DNA of 64,000 nt, taken from the NCBI GenBank assembly GCA_037126765.1, contig JBBCBC010000037.1, positions 8,127,263 through 8,191,262 of the forward strand, in the 5' to 3' direction. Source of the stretch: Stenogyne calaminthoides. Its lineage: Eukaryota > Streptophyta > Magnoliopsida > Lamiales > Lamiaceae. The position numbers and the translations under genes are program-made. Below the pieces are notes generated by a model. That model was given only the letters and a program-made list of their open reading frames with translations. It did not search any database and was not told the origin of the DNA. Below, one piece after another: positions 12,369 through 25,500 of this stretch. Position 1 is the stretch's first letter. Every line of letters begins with the position of its first letter.

Positions 12369-14564
12369 ATGGGAGCTATGGCCGCCATTGATTTATTGGT
12401 AGCTCTAACCGTTTTTTCATTATCACTGCAAGCGAGTGGGAATTCCGAGGGCGACGCGCTATCCGCGCTTCGCCGGAGCTTGACCGACCCGGATAAGGTG
12501 CTCCAGAGCTGGGATCCGAATCTAGTGAACCCCTGCACCTGGTTTCACGTTACCTGCAACGGAGAAAATCGAGTCACCCGTGTGTATGTACTCATCTCTA
12601 TTTGTGAGTTTTGTGTTTTAATTGACTGTTATGCGTTTCGGCGATGGAAATTGGTGTGGATTTGAATTGTTCATCTTGTTAGATAGTTGAGGAAAATGAG
12701 CTATTAGGAATTTATCTGATAATTTTTTTAGGAAAGTTACCACAGTTTTATTTATTAGCTCAGTTGGTGGATAAAGATCTTTGAATTGTCAATTTAAGGA
12801 TTTGTGCGTTATTGATCTGAATTGTGCTTCTAATTATCTATATCAATACTGAAAAGTGTGGTTCTGTTGTATATAAGCTGTTTTTATCTTGTGATATGCT
12901 TGGTAAAAGTTGTCTTATTTGGGGGAGGAAGACGCTGTATTGTTCATGAAAACCATTTTCTGTATTCATTTAGGCCAACTATCAAATAGGATTCAATTGA
13001 ACAATGTTCTAGTGCATGGTTGATTCACATAAAGGCAATTAGACATCTCCAATCGTTGGGTCTTAACCTGCAGAAATCTCCTTGTTCTCAGAACGTAAAG
13101 CCTTGATCCTCATTTTGAGTTGACGGGGAGTTGTGTTGTCTATACAAGTCTTAATTCTTGATCCTGTTTTCAGTATGGATATTGGATTTTTTCTTTCTGA
13201 TTGTTTTGTGATGCTTATGACTCTCAAACTTACCGTTTTGTTATCAATTGAATAGGGACCTTGGAAACTCAAATTTGTCAGGTCATTTAGTGCCTGAGCT
13301 TGGGCAACTCGAACATCTTCAGTATCTGTGAGTATTTTGTAGCATTTCCATGTCTTCAAGTCCACTTTCCATTTGAAATATAGTTTCTGAAACTTGTCTA
13401 TATTGTACCCTTTACAACACATCATTCGTCATCTCAACTTGCCCACACACACATTGTCCCTGCAGGGAGCTTTACAAAAATAACATTCAGGGCTCAATTC
13501 CAGCTGAACTTGGTAACTTGAAGAGCCTTATAAGTTTGGATCTCTATAGCAACAATATCTCAGGAAAAATACCTCCATCACTGGGAAATTTGAAATCTCT
13601 TATCTTTCTGTAAGTTTGTTCTCCCCATTCTGCCTCTTCTTCTTCTTGATTTTGTATCAGTTTCATGACCATGTCCATTCTATTTTTGGTGGATTATATT
13701 TGGGGTGGGTAGTAGGTTTGTACTAGTAGGAAGTTACCTTATCTAGCTAACTAGCTTAATGCATCTCTGCTATCAAAGAATGCATAGTGGGTGCTGAAAT
13801 CTGATGCTCTTTGTGTTGTTGTTGAAATTGAAGTAAATGTTAAATTATACTTCTACCAACTTAAGCTTTTAGATGAGGGGCCATTCAATTTGATACTAGA
13901 GCCAAGCCAAAAAAAGAATCATCTTCGAGGCTTTAATATAGGTGATCAAGGATCATTCAACCGTTTTCACCTATAACATTTTGATTCATCTTTTATATAC
14001 CAATTTTTTTTCCTGTTACAGCTGAGGTCCCCCACCCTGCCTCTTCCTCGCTGTCTTTATTGTACACTCCATGTGAATCTTACAAATTACGATGACTTCA
14101 TCATCAAGTGAAAAAGTTTATATTTTATTTGCAGGCGTTTAAATGAAAATAAGCTAACTGGGCCAATCCCGAGGGTGCTTGCTAGTATATCAACCTTGAA
14201 AGTTGTGTAAGTGCTTCTGATTTGGCTAGCACCTTATACCCTTGGCATTGCTACTTCGTGCAAAGTGGTTTCTGATAAATATACGCATTTGCTTTGCAGA
14301 GATGTCTCGTATAACAACTTGTGCGGTACAATACCTATTACTGGTTCATTTGCACACATCCCATTAAACAAGTAAATGCTCGATTCATAGCAATTTTAGA
14401 TAATCGTCGCACTTGTTTTACTGTTGAAATTCCCTTCCTCTCTGAAATAAATGTCGTAAGTTTCCGCTGACCATCTTTTTTTTTTTTGCAGCTTCGAGCA
14501 CAACCCTCGTCTGGAAGGTCCTGAGCTTCAGGGGCTTGCTAGCTACGATACAAATTGCTCATGA
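12369..14564 (+). CDS. Small secreted LRR protein with a SERK-like ectodomain (LRR1 type)
   Basis: Six exons, join(12369..12583, 13256..13327, 13466..13609, 14135..14206, 14300..14371, 14492..14564), encode 215 residues with no frame breaks. An N-terminal signal peptide (about residues 1-25) is followed by an LRRNT cap (LQSWDPNLVNPCTWFHVTCN) with the paired Cys, then about five 24-residue LRRs carried by 72- or 144-nt exons in the same phase, the known layout of SERK genes. Motifs such as NLSGHLVPELGQL and NNISGKIPPSLGNL are SERK-like. There is no transmembrane or kinase region: the protein ends YDTNCS. Families known to me with this form are Arabidopsis At5g21090, rice LRR1 and pepper LRR1, linked to defence and HIR proteins. 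Assignment to that group is by architecture. Confidence 0.93.
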
Positions 14565-15148
14565 AGAAATGGGTGGTGGATGCAGAACCTCAAAACTCCT
14601 GTCAGTGTCAACTGTGCTTTTTCTCTTGAAAAAGAAGTGTTTTTAAGTTAATGTGTGCACCATAAGATGCCTAGTGTTGTATTACAGTTTCCAGTACCAT
14701 GACCAATAATGATATCATGTTATCAAGATTTACTGGAACTGTATTTTATGTAGCATTTGGTACATTCTGGGGGATAAAACTTAAAATTTGTGCCCAAATG
14801 TTAAATTAGCAGGGAGTAAATTCTCTATTAAATAACCATATAATTTCAAGCCATACTGATATGACATTACTACGCCAAAATCATCACTAAGATTTATTCA
14901 CGGTGGGTAGAAACTAAAAAGGTTTACTCGGGCAATGAGACATTGTAATAACAATGAAGCAAAAAATATGAGGTTGTGAAGTGTAGTGTGCCTCCATGTA
15001 TAGGGTCAGAAAAGGGGATTTCAAAATTTTGGCCAGATAAAATAAAAAACTCAGAAGAAAATCTCCAAAACTCAAAAAACTTGAGTCAAAATTCATTCTT
15101 GAAAAACCTACCATCTTGCTAGTTAAAATGAAGGAACAAACAAAATTA

Positions 15149-18100
15149 TCAAAAGAATGGGGTCGAAAGACGTCTCTTTGCCCAGAAAGAGCTTTTAGTA
15201 TCTTTTTCTGTATCAGACGTGTAATGTGGGTCTTCAGGTATTTTGGCTTCGTATTCTCTTACACTCGACTCCTCACCCACAATTGATTCCAGTGTTTCTC
15301 CATCGACTTCAACTGATCTGGCATTGGTATTTGGCTCCAGTTCTTCCTGAGTTAACATCATCTCTTTTTTATGATCAGTACCAAAGCCATCCTTTGGTTT
15401 CTCCATATCCATTTGATGTTCCGTCTTATTCACTTCAACATGGTTAACCTCAACAACACTAATATCACTAGTCTCTGCGTCTACGCGTTTTTCCAACTCC
15501 TTTTGCTCGATACTAAAGTCCGCTACCTTGTCTAATTCTGACAGCTTTCCTTCATGAATATCCTCAATCTCATTTTCAACTTCATTCATTGTTTGTGTAT
15601 CAACATGAGAAACGGCTTCCTCTGGCTTGGAATTAGATTCGGGAATAAATGAAGATTTGGTGTTCGGTGGGACATCACGATCAAGCTCTCGGAGCTCTGG
15701 GATGTGTATATTCTGTATTCCTCGCTCTTTCTCAGATGGTTCGACTGGCGTATTTGGTACCTGCATTATGTGACAGTATTATTTTTTAAAGTATATACAT
15801 TCAGCAAAAGAATCTGCACTCATTCAGAATCTCCCTTAGCTTTATCTAAGATATATAAAATAGGATTTTCACTAACTAATACCTTTCAGTATAGTTAGTG
15901 ATACTTTTCATCATGTATTGATTAGACAAAACATCTGTAAAGCTGAGAAAAAGCATAAACAAATATGTAGAAACAATTTACCATGAAATCCCAAGTTCTC
16001 TTGAAGAACATGTGACAGTATATCTCCCTCAAAATATTGCCTACCTTTCTACACTTGACTTATTAGTTGTTACTACCAAAACTATAAGTTATCACTTGGG
16101 CTTTATCAATTGAATGATGAAAAAACACTATTCTTGATTGTTAATACAGAACTTTGACATATCATTCTTGCATAAGTGGGAGTTTTTACACAACTTAGAA
16201 GGTTGAACACTTCAATACATGCATCCAGTTATACTTGATAATGGAAAATTTAGCACAATAACCATCAACTAACAGAATGTATGGTAAATAAACGAGAAGA
16301 AAATCCGTATAAAAGCCTTGTATAGAGTTTCAGTACCTGGACTTCCTCTAGGTGTTCAAAATCCTTCTCATGCATTGCTCTAACATAGAAATGAGGTGCA
16401 CTATTTACAGCCGAAGGAGTAGAAATTTTCTCACACGCTTCTTCAAAATCAGCATCAGAAGTCGGTGACTTGGCACTTTCTTCCTTGTCAACCGAATGCT
16501 CTTTTTCAACTTGTGGTGCTTCAACTGGAACTGGACTCTCTATCTCTGAAGAGGTTAAACGCTTTTCCTCCTCCAATTCACCTACATTCTTGTCACCCTG
16601 TGATTGTTCCTCAGTAAAATTTTCATCAGATTTCTGATCTACGCCCGAAAGATCAGAGCTTATATCATCATTCCCTCGTTTGGGGCTTGAGTCATAAACG
16701 GGCTCCTTGTGAGGAAAGTCATCAACCAATCCACTAGCGACATCTGGCTCTACAGCTACATCATCTGTCTTTGTGAAAACCTTTTCACTCACTTCTGATA
16801 GTGATGAAATGCTTGAGCCCCTACTATGTGTTCGTTCAACAGCTTCCGACTCTGATTGGAATTTAACGTCGTTGACCTCAGATTCTCTGTTCTCGACTGA
16901 GCCCAGCTCCAAACACTCTTCTCCTTCCGAAGATTGGCTTCCGTGCCCAACATCCTCGGCGGCGTGTTTCATCTCAGAGATAACTTCTGCTTCATAAGGT
17001 GCATCTTCTTCATAAAATTCCATCTTAGAAATTTGATCTTGATATTCTTCAAGCTTCTGGTCTTCTACACACTCGAGCGAACTCACTGATTCCGAGTCAG
17101 GAGCAGAACTCGCTTTGGACTCGCTCACTTCACTCGACTGTCGTTGCAATGTCGAATAGCTTGGTTCTTCTAGAACCATCCGTTCTGGAACAAAGTAAGG
17201 CCTCAATTTGAGGTCTTGCCTTCCGGGAGCAAAAACCGAAGGCCCCACATTAAAATTCTCGCGTCTTCTGAAGAACGGGTCTCTTGATTCTTGAGATCCA
17301 TCTCCCATTATATTCTGGCTTTCTTCAGACGAATCATAAGGCATATCGAAAGGATTTCGTCTTGGCAACAGAATAGAAGGAGCTGAACCAGGAATCGGAG
17401 GAAGTCCCAAATTATCATAAGAATCATGAGGCGTGTCGAATGGATTTTGCCTCGACGTGGAAATGGAGGAAATGTGGAGCGGGAAATCGGAGCCATCCAA
17501 GTCTATCAGGTTAATCTCCGGCACCATGCTCATATTCTTCTTGCGCGTTTTCCGCCTCAAGATCAAATTCTCCAACCGTTGGTTCCTTTCAATCTCGGAA
17601 CTCCCCACTTCCATGAGATTCTTCTGATCTTCTTCTGTCCAAGTAATGGCAGACTTCGTTCGGAACCCCTTGTCCCGTTCGGCATCATCTTCGTCTTCAT
17701 CGTCGTCATCATCATCGTCTTCACCATCTTCCGCAACTGAATCATCCGGATTATCAGTCTCGGTTACTGATTCAATGCTACTAGTACTGGACCGTGCGGA
17801 TGGGGCTTCGGGGCCAACTCGGGACATTTGGATAGGCTGTGGAGAGTCTTCATCGAGAAGTGGATGGAGCTCGTCTAGCATCGGCATCATATCAGCCATC
17901 GATGCATCCGGAGAGGAACTCTCGGCCTGGTCAGACGTCCCGGAATCCAAAGCATCATCTTCTTCGTCCTCGTGCTGCTCCATTTGTTTCCAAGAAGAAC
18001 GACCAGACGACGCCAGGGAATCAACATTCACCATCTCAGAATCGAACGATTCTGCTTCTGATTTCTCGTATTCGGATTCTGGATCTGTCGCCTTTCGGAC

Positions 18101-18625
18101 CGCACCATAGTGATTGTTTTCCATCACTTCTCCATCACTAATTCCACAGTCATTCCATTCACTTTTCTGCTCTTCTAACTCTCTCTTTGTTTCCAAAACT
18201 TCTCCATCCTTTTTTAATGGAGCACTAACATCTACACTACCCTCACTACAAATTTCATCACCCTTACTTTCGGATAAACTCGGCCCCAAACTTGGCTGCT
18301 CCGATTCATCGTTTTTCTCAGCAACACCATCGTTCGACAGCTCAGTTTTTTGTGGCACGGAATCACGAGGTGTTTCGTCTTTGGTTCCAAATTTAGGCAT
18401 GTTTGCTTGCCCGAAAAACATAAGGGTTCCGAGCAAAACAGCAGTGCATACCAGAACAGGCGACGCGTAAACCAACAACAAAAACATAAAAGGTGATGAT
18501 CTACACATAAATATCAACACACATAGCAAACACACAAGGAATGGATGATTGCAAACTGATCTAAAACAGCCTTTCATTGTAAACATCACACCATTCCTCA
18601 TTTTGATCAACAATTCAACGCCCAT
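15149..18625 (-). CDS. Large acidic membrane protein of unknown function (plant-specific)
   Basis: Two coding exons, complement(join(15149..15760, 16337..18625)), give 966 residues; the intron (15761-16336) begins GTACTG and ends TGCAG. Residues about 26-75 hold two close hydrophobic segments (FLVCLLCVLIFMC and FMFLLLVYASPVLVCTAVLL), so the protein is probably anchored near its N-terminus. The rest is hydrophilic, Glu/Ser-rich and probably disordered, with a run of Asp/Glu (EDDDDDDDEDEDDAE) near residue 310 and a basic patch (RRKTRKKNMSMVPEINLIDLDG) near 365. Paired NPFDxPxDS motifs follow. It resembles the little-studied Arabidopsis group including At5g17910 and At1g07330, by recollection. 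An acceptor (CATTGCAG) ends near 18663, so a leader intron is likely. No catalytic motif is visible. Confidence 0.85.
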
Positions 18626-19238
18626 TTTCTTCCCCAGAAAGAATGATCCCTCCTTTCAAATCTGCAATGTGGATAAAAATTCAAGAACAATTCGATAATG
18701 CACATCATTAGATAAAAGCAAATCACAATCTGATCACACGAAAGAAACAAAACTACCAACCACATTGCACAAGAACTCACCTTAATTGGAATAAGGATTT
18801 CAAAAATCACATTACGAGTCTGAAAAAAAACAGAAGAGATATATAAGAACACACAAACAAAATGAACGAATTTATCATCACAAAGATCAGGTGAGGGGCC
18901 AAATGTACCAGCTAAAACAGAGATCAATGTCCAAAGTACATTCTTGATTTTTTTTTTTCACACTCTCACTTTCTTCTATTTCTGCAAGAAAAGAGGCATT
19001 GAAGAAGGAAGCCAGAAAAAGGAGAAGGTGGAAATGAGAAAGTTTGGATCTTTCTTTGTTTGTCAACATTTTCCCTTCAAAATTTCAAATACCTTAATAA
19101 TTTTTCTATGATAAGAAAAGTATCCAAATGGCAAATTACTGATTTATTATCCCCAATAGTATCAAACCTGAGTCTTGTGAGACTGGGTCATCTGAAATTA
19201 AAAAAAAATCCATGATCTTGTAATGTGGCTTTTCATAT

Positions 19239-19264
19239 GGGGTGGGGTGGGGTGGGGTGGGGTT
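19239..19264 (+). repeat. GGGGT minisatellite, about five units
   Basis: Five consecutive GGGGT units lie in the spacer between the divergent genes starting at 18625 (-) and 19822 (+). This G-rich strand could form a G-quadruplex. The rest of the spacer is AT-rich up to about 19690, then GC-rich just before the DnaJ start. Confidence 0.8.
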
Positions 19265-19821
19265 GATCATTGCTTAATTTCTTGGATTAAGGACTATATT
19301 TTTTCTGCGATGAATGTGGAATTATGGAATGCATAATAGAATTACACCTTTTTTTAGGTTGAGGGATGTTCATGGTTTCGCACTACTAAAAATACCCGAA
19401 ATTATAAATTTTAATTTATAAGAATGAATATCTAAATAAATAAGTAATCATATAATCAAGAGTCGATTAAATTGGTTTTTTATTTTATTTTTGAATACAT
19501 CTTTTCTTGCTTAAAAGAAAATTAATTTTAATTAATTGTGTTTATAAGTAGAAATTTTATTCTTTTCTAAGTGTAATTATTCTTCTAGTAGTATTGATTT
19601 TTTCTTAACATGTAATTTAAGAAAAAAAAATATTTTATTTGTATAAATGAGTTCATTTGTAAACCGAACTAAAATTAAAGCATGACTATGAAACGCGGCT
19701 GTGTTAGCGCCACGGTAGCAGCGCGGCCGCTCCCCGCCCCCTTTTCATCGCCAGATTAACTGACACCGGAATTTCACAATCAACAGAACAAAAAGAAAAA
19801 CCCAGTAAAGGAATTACGAAA

Positions 19822-21564
19822 ATGGATCATTACAAAATATTAGGGGTTCACAAGAATGCGAGCAAAGAAGAAATCAAGCAAGCCTTTCGGAAATTGGCGA
19901 TGGAATTTCACCCGGATAAGCATTCTCAGTTCTCCAAGAATTTAAGGGATTCCGCCACCCAAAAGTTCAAGCAGCTAACGGAGGCCTACGATACTCTCAC
20001 CGATGATCGCAAACGCGCCGATTATAATCTCAGAAGAAACGCATATGGGCCCCACCATCAAAGTAGTAGACATGATTACAAATACGGCGGCGGTGGGGGT
20101 GCTAATAGTTATAGCAACGCCCATTGGTTACGGTTATGGGTATAGTGGGGCGGCGGCGATGGTGTTTTTGCCAAATTTGAGATGGGTCTTCGGTTTCTCA
20201 CCACAAGGAGTTTTCTTCTCAATGCCACGTTTTTCGGGTAATTGATTTTTTAATTTCGTTTTATGGGACTTTAATTTGGTAATCTCGTTATGTTTGTGAT
20301 ATAATGTGTGAGGATATGTGTAAGTTGTGAAGCTTCTATTTCTTAGATAGGGCGTTTTGATATGTTCTAATAGAATGAATTTTCAGTTTCTAATTTGATG
20401 ATCTAAACTTCAAAAACAGAAGCTGTTGATAATGCAAATTACCATGGAAAATTAGCTTAATGATAACCTAGTAGCTTCTATGTTGTTGCATAATTGCATT
20501 AGAGCATCTCTTTCAGTATTGTTTGTATGAGTTCTTTTAAAACGAATACCTGGATTTCGGAGGCCCAAGTGAGTTCTTAGCTAGTGTGATTTCTGTTATG
20601 TATTTATATAGCCCCATGAAATTCCTGATGAAAAACAGGGTACAAAGAGTGAATGATATTTTCGATATTGGCCGTGGAATGATATATAGAAGGGCTTGGT
20701 AAATGTCGTGTTCAGTTAAATACAGTATTAGGTTATGTCCATGGTTCTTTCTGATTGTATTTCATTACTTGGATGAACAATTGATGGTTTAGAGTTCACT
20801 CTGATATGCACTATGTGGCTGTGTGTGCGGCTTCAGGTTTATCTATTCAAAGTTGATATGAAAAAAATGAAATTTATGGTCGTATCTTTCTCTGTTCTGT
20901 GGATGACATATTGAGGTTATATGCTCCATTTGAAGAGGCTAGGTTCGTCGACGTATGGGGTAAGTTTTGGAACGTATAGAACCCCCATTTCAGAAATGCA
21001 ATTAGGCCTTATACATCACTTTTCTGAGGACCGTCTAACCTTTCTTCCTAAAATATAGACTAAACTCATGTTACCTAGTTGGATCGAAATATTAAGATGT
21101 TAGGAGTGGATTTAATAGTTGCAAAGCTTGGCACTCTTGTTAAATCCTAACATGCACACTTCAGTTTTCGTACGCCAAAGTGGAAATATATCCTTAAATT
21201 GTATTGTCCTTTTTTTTTTTTGGGATTTCTGCTTACGTTTGTCTTTGCACCAGTATTTTGTTAGGCGGGATGTTTATTGTTGATTCCAGTGGGAAGGCGC
21301 TGTGGAAAATGCGTAATAATGGGGTACGTGTCAATAAATTTTCTGCTAATATTTATTTCTTGTTTCCTGCTGCTGCTTTTTTCTCGATCTTGCACATAAA
21401 CAGATAATATTAATAAAACTCACAATAATGCATACACCATATGTTGACATAGTAGAATTCAATAATACACCTTGGTTTATATGCTTGTTCTGTGATTACA
21501 GAAATCTTTCGAAGATGCAATGGAGTCCATAGAAAAAGCTAAAGCAGACAAAGATAGTTCTTAA
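19822..21564 (+). CDS. J-domain (DnaJ) protein with C-terminal membrane segment; in-frame TAG in exon 1
   Basis: Three exons, join(19822..20237, 21254..21323, 21502..21564), total 549 nt (182 codons plus stop), close to the length of Arabidopsis chaperone DJC72, which it resembles end to end. The J-domain occupies residues 1-70 (YKILGVHKNASKEEIKQAFRKLA, HPD at 31-33, then KRADYN). It should stimulate an Hsp70 ATPase. A Gly/Tyr-rich linker follows, then FLTTRSFLLNATFF joined across intron 1 to ILLGGMFIVDSSGKALWKMRNNG (a membrane-like stretch) and a tail KSFEDAMESIEKAK. The frame before and after is the same, but a TAG stop at 20143-20145 interrupts the linker, where the +1 frame reads GYGYGYSG. 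Two compensating indels or base-calling errors are likely; otherwise the gene is truncated at 107 residues. Confidence 0.85.
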
Positions 21565-22596
21565 TGAGCTCCATTCTGTGTTTATTATACTAAGCATCTT
21601 CAACGCCAAAATCTAATCGTCCCGTGTCCAACCAAACGAATGCTTGTCTCTAAATTACAAATTCCCAATTGAATTTTGTATTTGTAACTCCCGTTTCAAG
21701 TAATTGATGCAGGATTTTTATTTTTTTTTTTTGAAAAGAAACAAATTATAATTAATTAAGTATCTAGGACCGACATTTATTTTTTTCTTCTCCAAATAAG
21801 AATAATTTGTATTATAAATTAAGTGATGAAAGCCGCTAAGGCCAACTGTACCAACCAAAAGTTGCCTAACGTGGCGAGCACATATAGTTATAGCTTCTAA
21901 TTTTTAGGCCTATCTAAGAATTTATTTAGGTTAAAATAGCTAAATCTACAAATTAAATAAATATAATAATATCACGAGTGCACAAAAAGAATCCAAATAA
22001 TTAAAATAAAATACTCAATGTTATCATTCTTTAGATACTAGGGTTGGTCACATAGAGGGCACACATTCCTCATGGATCCATCTAGTGCACAAAAATTAAA
22101 ATTAAAAGACAAAACTCGTATGAGACGAAGTGCAAATTTGTCTTCACAGTGACTGTATAATCAAGAATCAAATTCATATATAGCTTCATATAAGTTCTTA
22201 TACCGTTAATGTGAAATGGGAACACGTTTACAAACAAATCATGCAGGTTCAACCATAAGGCACCAATATACAGAAAAATGGAAGTTTATATAGCATCAGC
22301 TTAGTTGATATTACAACAGCAAACCTAGAATTACACAAATTAACTTTCATATGAAGATGGTTTAACTAGGGCTGAAATCTCCATGTACAACTAGATCTGA
22401 TTTCAGTATCAGCAACATATACAACCGCGCTGATTTAAAACTAGATACCCTGGAAATCAAGGCTTTAACTTATTTCTCTAGGAAAATAAACAAATGACTG
22501 AAAAAGTCTACTCAAGAGTGAAGAAATAGACTATTTTAATGACCAGAAAACTTGTGATTTCCAGACACGAGTTGAATAAGAAAAAAGTTTCGATTG

Positions 22597-25500
22597 CTAT
22601 GCAAAAGGATTGCCTCCAGTAGATGCAATGGGGCATTGAGCAGGAACGTTCCTGCAAGAATGCCGACTCATTAGTATCTACCATGTCTATATCTCTAGCA
22701 ACGAGCAGTAACCTCAAAAGGAGAGTTTACTAGAGCGAGAGTGTAGATCAGTATGATTTTGATTACTTCCAATACGATGAAAGCAGGTCTACAGTATTTT
22801 AATCCTATTATTTCATAGAACTTCAGAGATTGATGTTGGAGAAAGCTGAAAATGTAACAATTTTATGGACCTTAAGGATCATATGCTAAACCCCACCTTA
22901 TGACTCAACGTCGCTTCCATATTTCCTCTCATAAGCTTTGGTTAAACTTTCACTTAAAACATGGCTTAGTTATTTATTTCAAGTCAATTACACCAAAAGT
23001 TCAAGGATTACATATCAAAGTCAAAAATGAATATTCAAGAAAACTTACAATATTTGGGCATTTGGTACTTGCCCAATGATGAATCCCAAAGACCCTGCTG
23101 AATAAAGCATGGATTCAGTGTGACGAATAGAGGGATAAGAAATTTTCACGACAATAATCAAGCAGAAATCAAAATACCATTGGTATCAAATGCAACTCCA
23201 CCAGGAATATATGATGGAACTGAGTTTTGGGGAAACCAGGACTCATTTGTATCACAAGCATACATAACTGGCATCTGATTATTAGGAAGAGCAGCTTGCA
23301 ATGAGCTCATGTCCCAGAACTGAGACTAAACACACAATACCGTAAAATTAGAATTGTCTTAATGTTTGTGGAAACAAGAAAATGTTGGATTTATCATTCA
23401 ATCAGGTCTATACACCAGAGTTGGAAAAAAGAACATACCATACTGCTAGATTCCAAGTCTGCATCAAAGGGAAGATCAAATGGATTGGTAGGCTTATGCA
23501 CAGTTGCAACTGAATGTACTCCATCCTTATAATAACAACAAAAGTAAAACAATTAATAAACAACATAATTATAAAGAAAAAATGAGTGAAGAATAAGTAT
23601 AAAGAAAAATGAGTATAAAGAATAAAATGTGCAAGAAAAAAGCAGGAACTTACCATCACAGGAACCATGGAGAAATTGTTCACAGCAGTATTCGAATATG
23701 AAGATAAGTCAAACAAAGGAGGTTCAGTCACATATGGAGTGTTAGAGTTTCCACCATTATGCAAAGCCTGTATGCATATGTGTCGGCCAATTAGTCCAAG
23801 AAGAGAACCATTCTTTTAAAAAATGCAAGAGATGTATCAAACCTCATATACACCAACATTATGAGATCTATTAGCACTTGAAGCAAAATACACCGCAGCT
23901 TGATTTGTATCTTTTAGCACATTCTCAACTGTCTGTTCTCCAGAAGAATCTCCAAATGCATTCCACAACTTCAGCATATTAAAAATTGCAAATAAAATCC
24001 CAAAGAACAAAAAATATATAAAAATAATTAGAATAAATGCAAAAAAACTTCAGATGTTGCACTATCATATCATCCAAAGAGAGGAAACAATTCTTATAAC
24101 CATGTCGAATTGTGCTATCCTGGCTGTTGATTGCAAGCCCTTGTGCCCAAGTGTATGTGTTGATGCAGAAGGCTCAAGACTTGGGGACTTTTGACTGAAA
24201 AAAGTGTGACCAAGTGTAAATGGGTTGAATTCCCCTCGATTATTTCCATCAAAAGATGGTACGGCAGCAGGGATAGAAGTTTGACAACCCATAGGTAAAA
24301 AGTTTTGAGGTACACCAAATGTCTGCCATCCTCCATTTTGTGGCCTTTCCACATCAGACACCTCGCTATTCGTAGAAGAAACTAGTTGTTGCTGAGACAG
24401 CCCAGTCATATGTGATGCTTGTTGCTCCACGAGTGTTGGAACTGAATAAACATGAGACTGCTGGAACAAATCAACAGATTGAGCTAATAATGACTCCGGC
24501 AATTGAGAACTGCAAACTGTTGTAGGTATAGAAGTATGATTTTGTGGTGCAAAGGGTTCATTGAAGAGGTCCAAGCCATTAAATGGGGTAGATGCTGAAG
24601 ATTCAGGTGGAGAAGAGAGAGATGAAATCGTGTCAAGGGACATCTCTACGGATTGTTTGGCTTCAGCTGCAGGTTCCAAAGAATTTAGTGACTTGAAGGA
24701 CATGGAATCAAATGATCTGACGCTTCCAGAAGACGCATTTCTCTGCATTTAAGAACATTGCAATCAAGGACTAAGTGAGGAAGCAGCATAATCATCATAT
24801 GTATACATCAGAAATCTGTGACACAAATGCATCAAAAAATGGAGAGAAGACAGATTTGTGCAAAAGCATGTCTTCTAAAAGTAATTAAATTGAAGACAAG
24901 GTCAATTTCCTATTGTAACTCATATAAAACATGAAAGATCACAGATTGGAGGAATATAAAACGTGGTAGATCACACATTGGAGGAAAGTAGGGCGGGAGC
25001 CAAGAATGGGAGAGGCCAACAATGAGATGGCGTATTGGACTACCATAGTTTGGAAACTCTGCAGAAGCATTCAGAAATTGCATATTCTCACATTTTCCGA
25101 CAACAGAAAAGACATCAAGGTACAAGCATTTCCATAAAAGAAAAAGAAAAAACAGGTGAAGTATGAACCATATAACAGAGGTGCAACATCATTAGGATAC
25201 TTAGCTCCTATTCTAACAAGTTAAAGCTCAAAATGGAGAAGATTCGTAAACCACATAAATCTATTGATCTTCTGTTATGAAGAGGATAAAAGATAAAAAC
25301 CTCAGGACGCCCGATTCTCCCTGCATTACTCCCACCATTTCCTTCAGAATTATGTAGAACTGTATGATGCCCATGAATATCACTTGAGAAATCACTCATA
25401 GTTTCACTGAAGGGGCTCCAAGTTTCTCTCTGGGGGCTAGGTGATAGTGCATCATTTGCTCGGTCACTAAAACGACTTGGACTCGAGAAAGTGGAGAAAC

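Noticed and set aside
12341..12538. Minus-strand frame over the LRR gene start
   Set aside because: Antisense of the signal peptide exon, without domain features.
17646..18110. Ser-rich open frame on the plus strand
   Set aside because: It is the antisense shadow of the Asp/Glu-rich coding exon on the minus strand.
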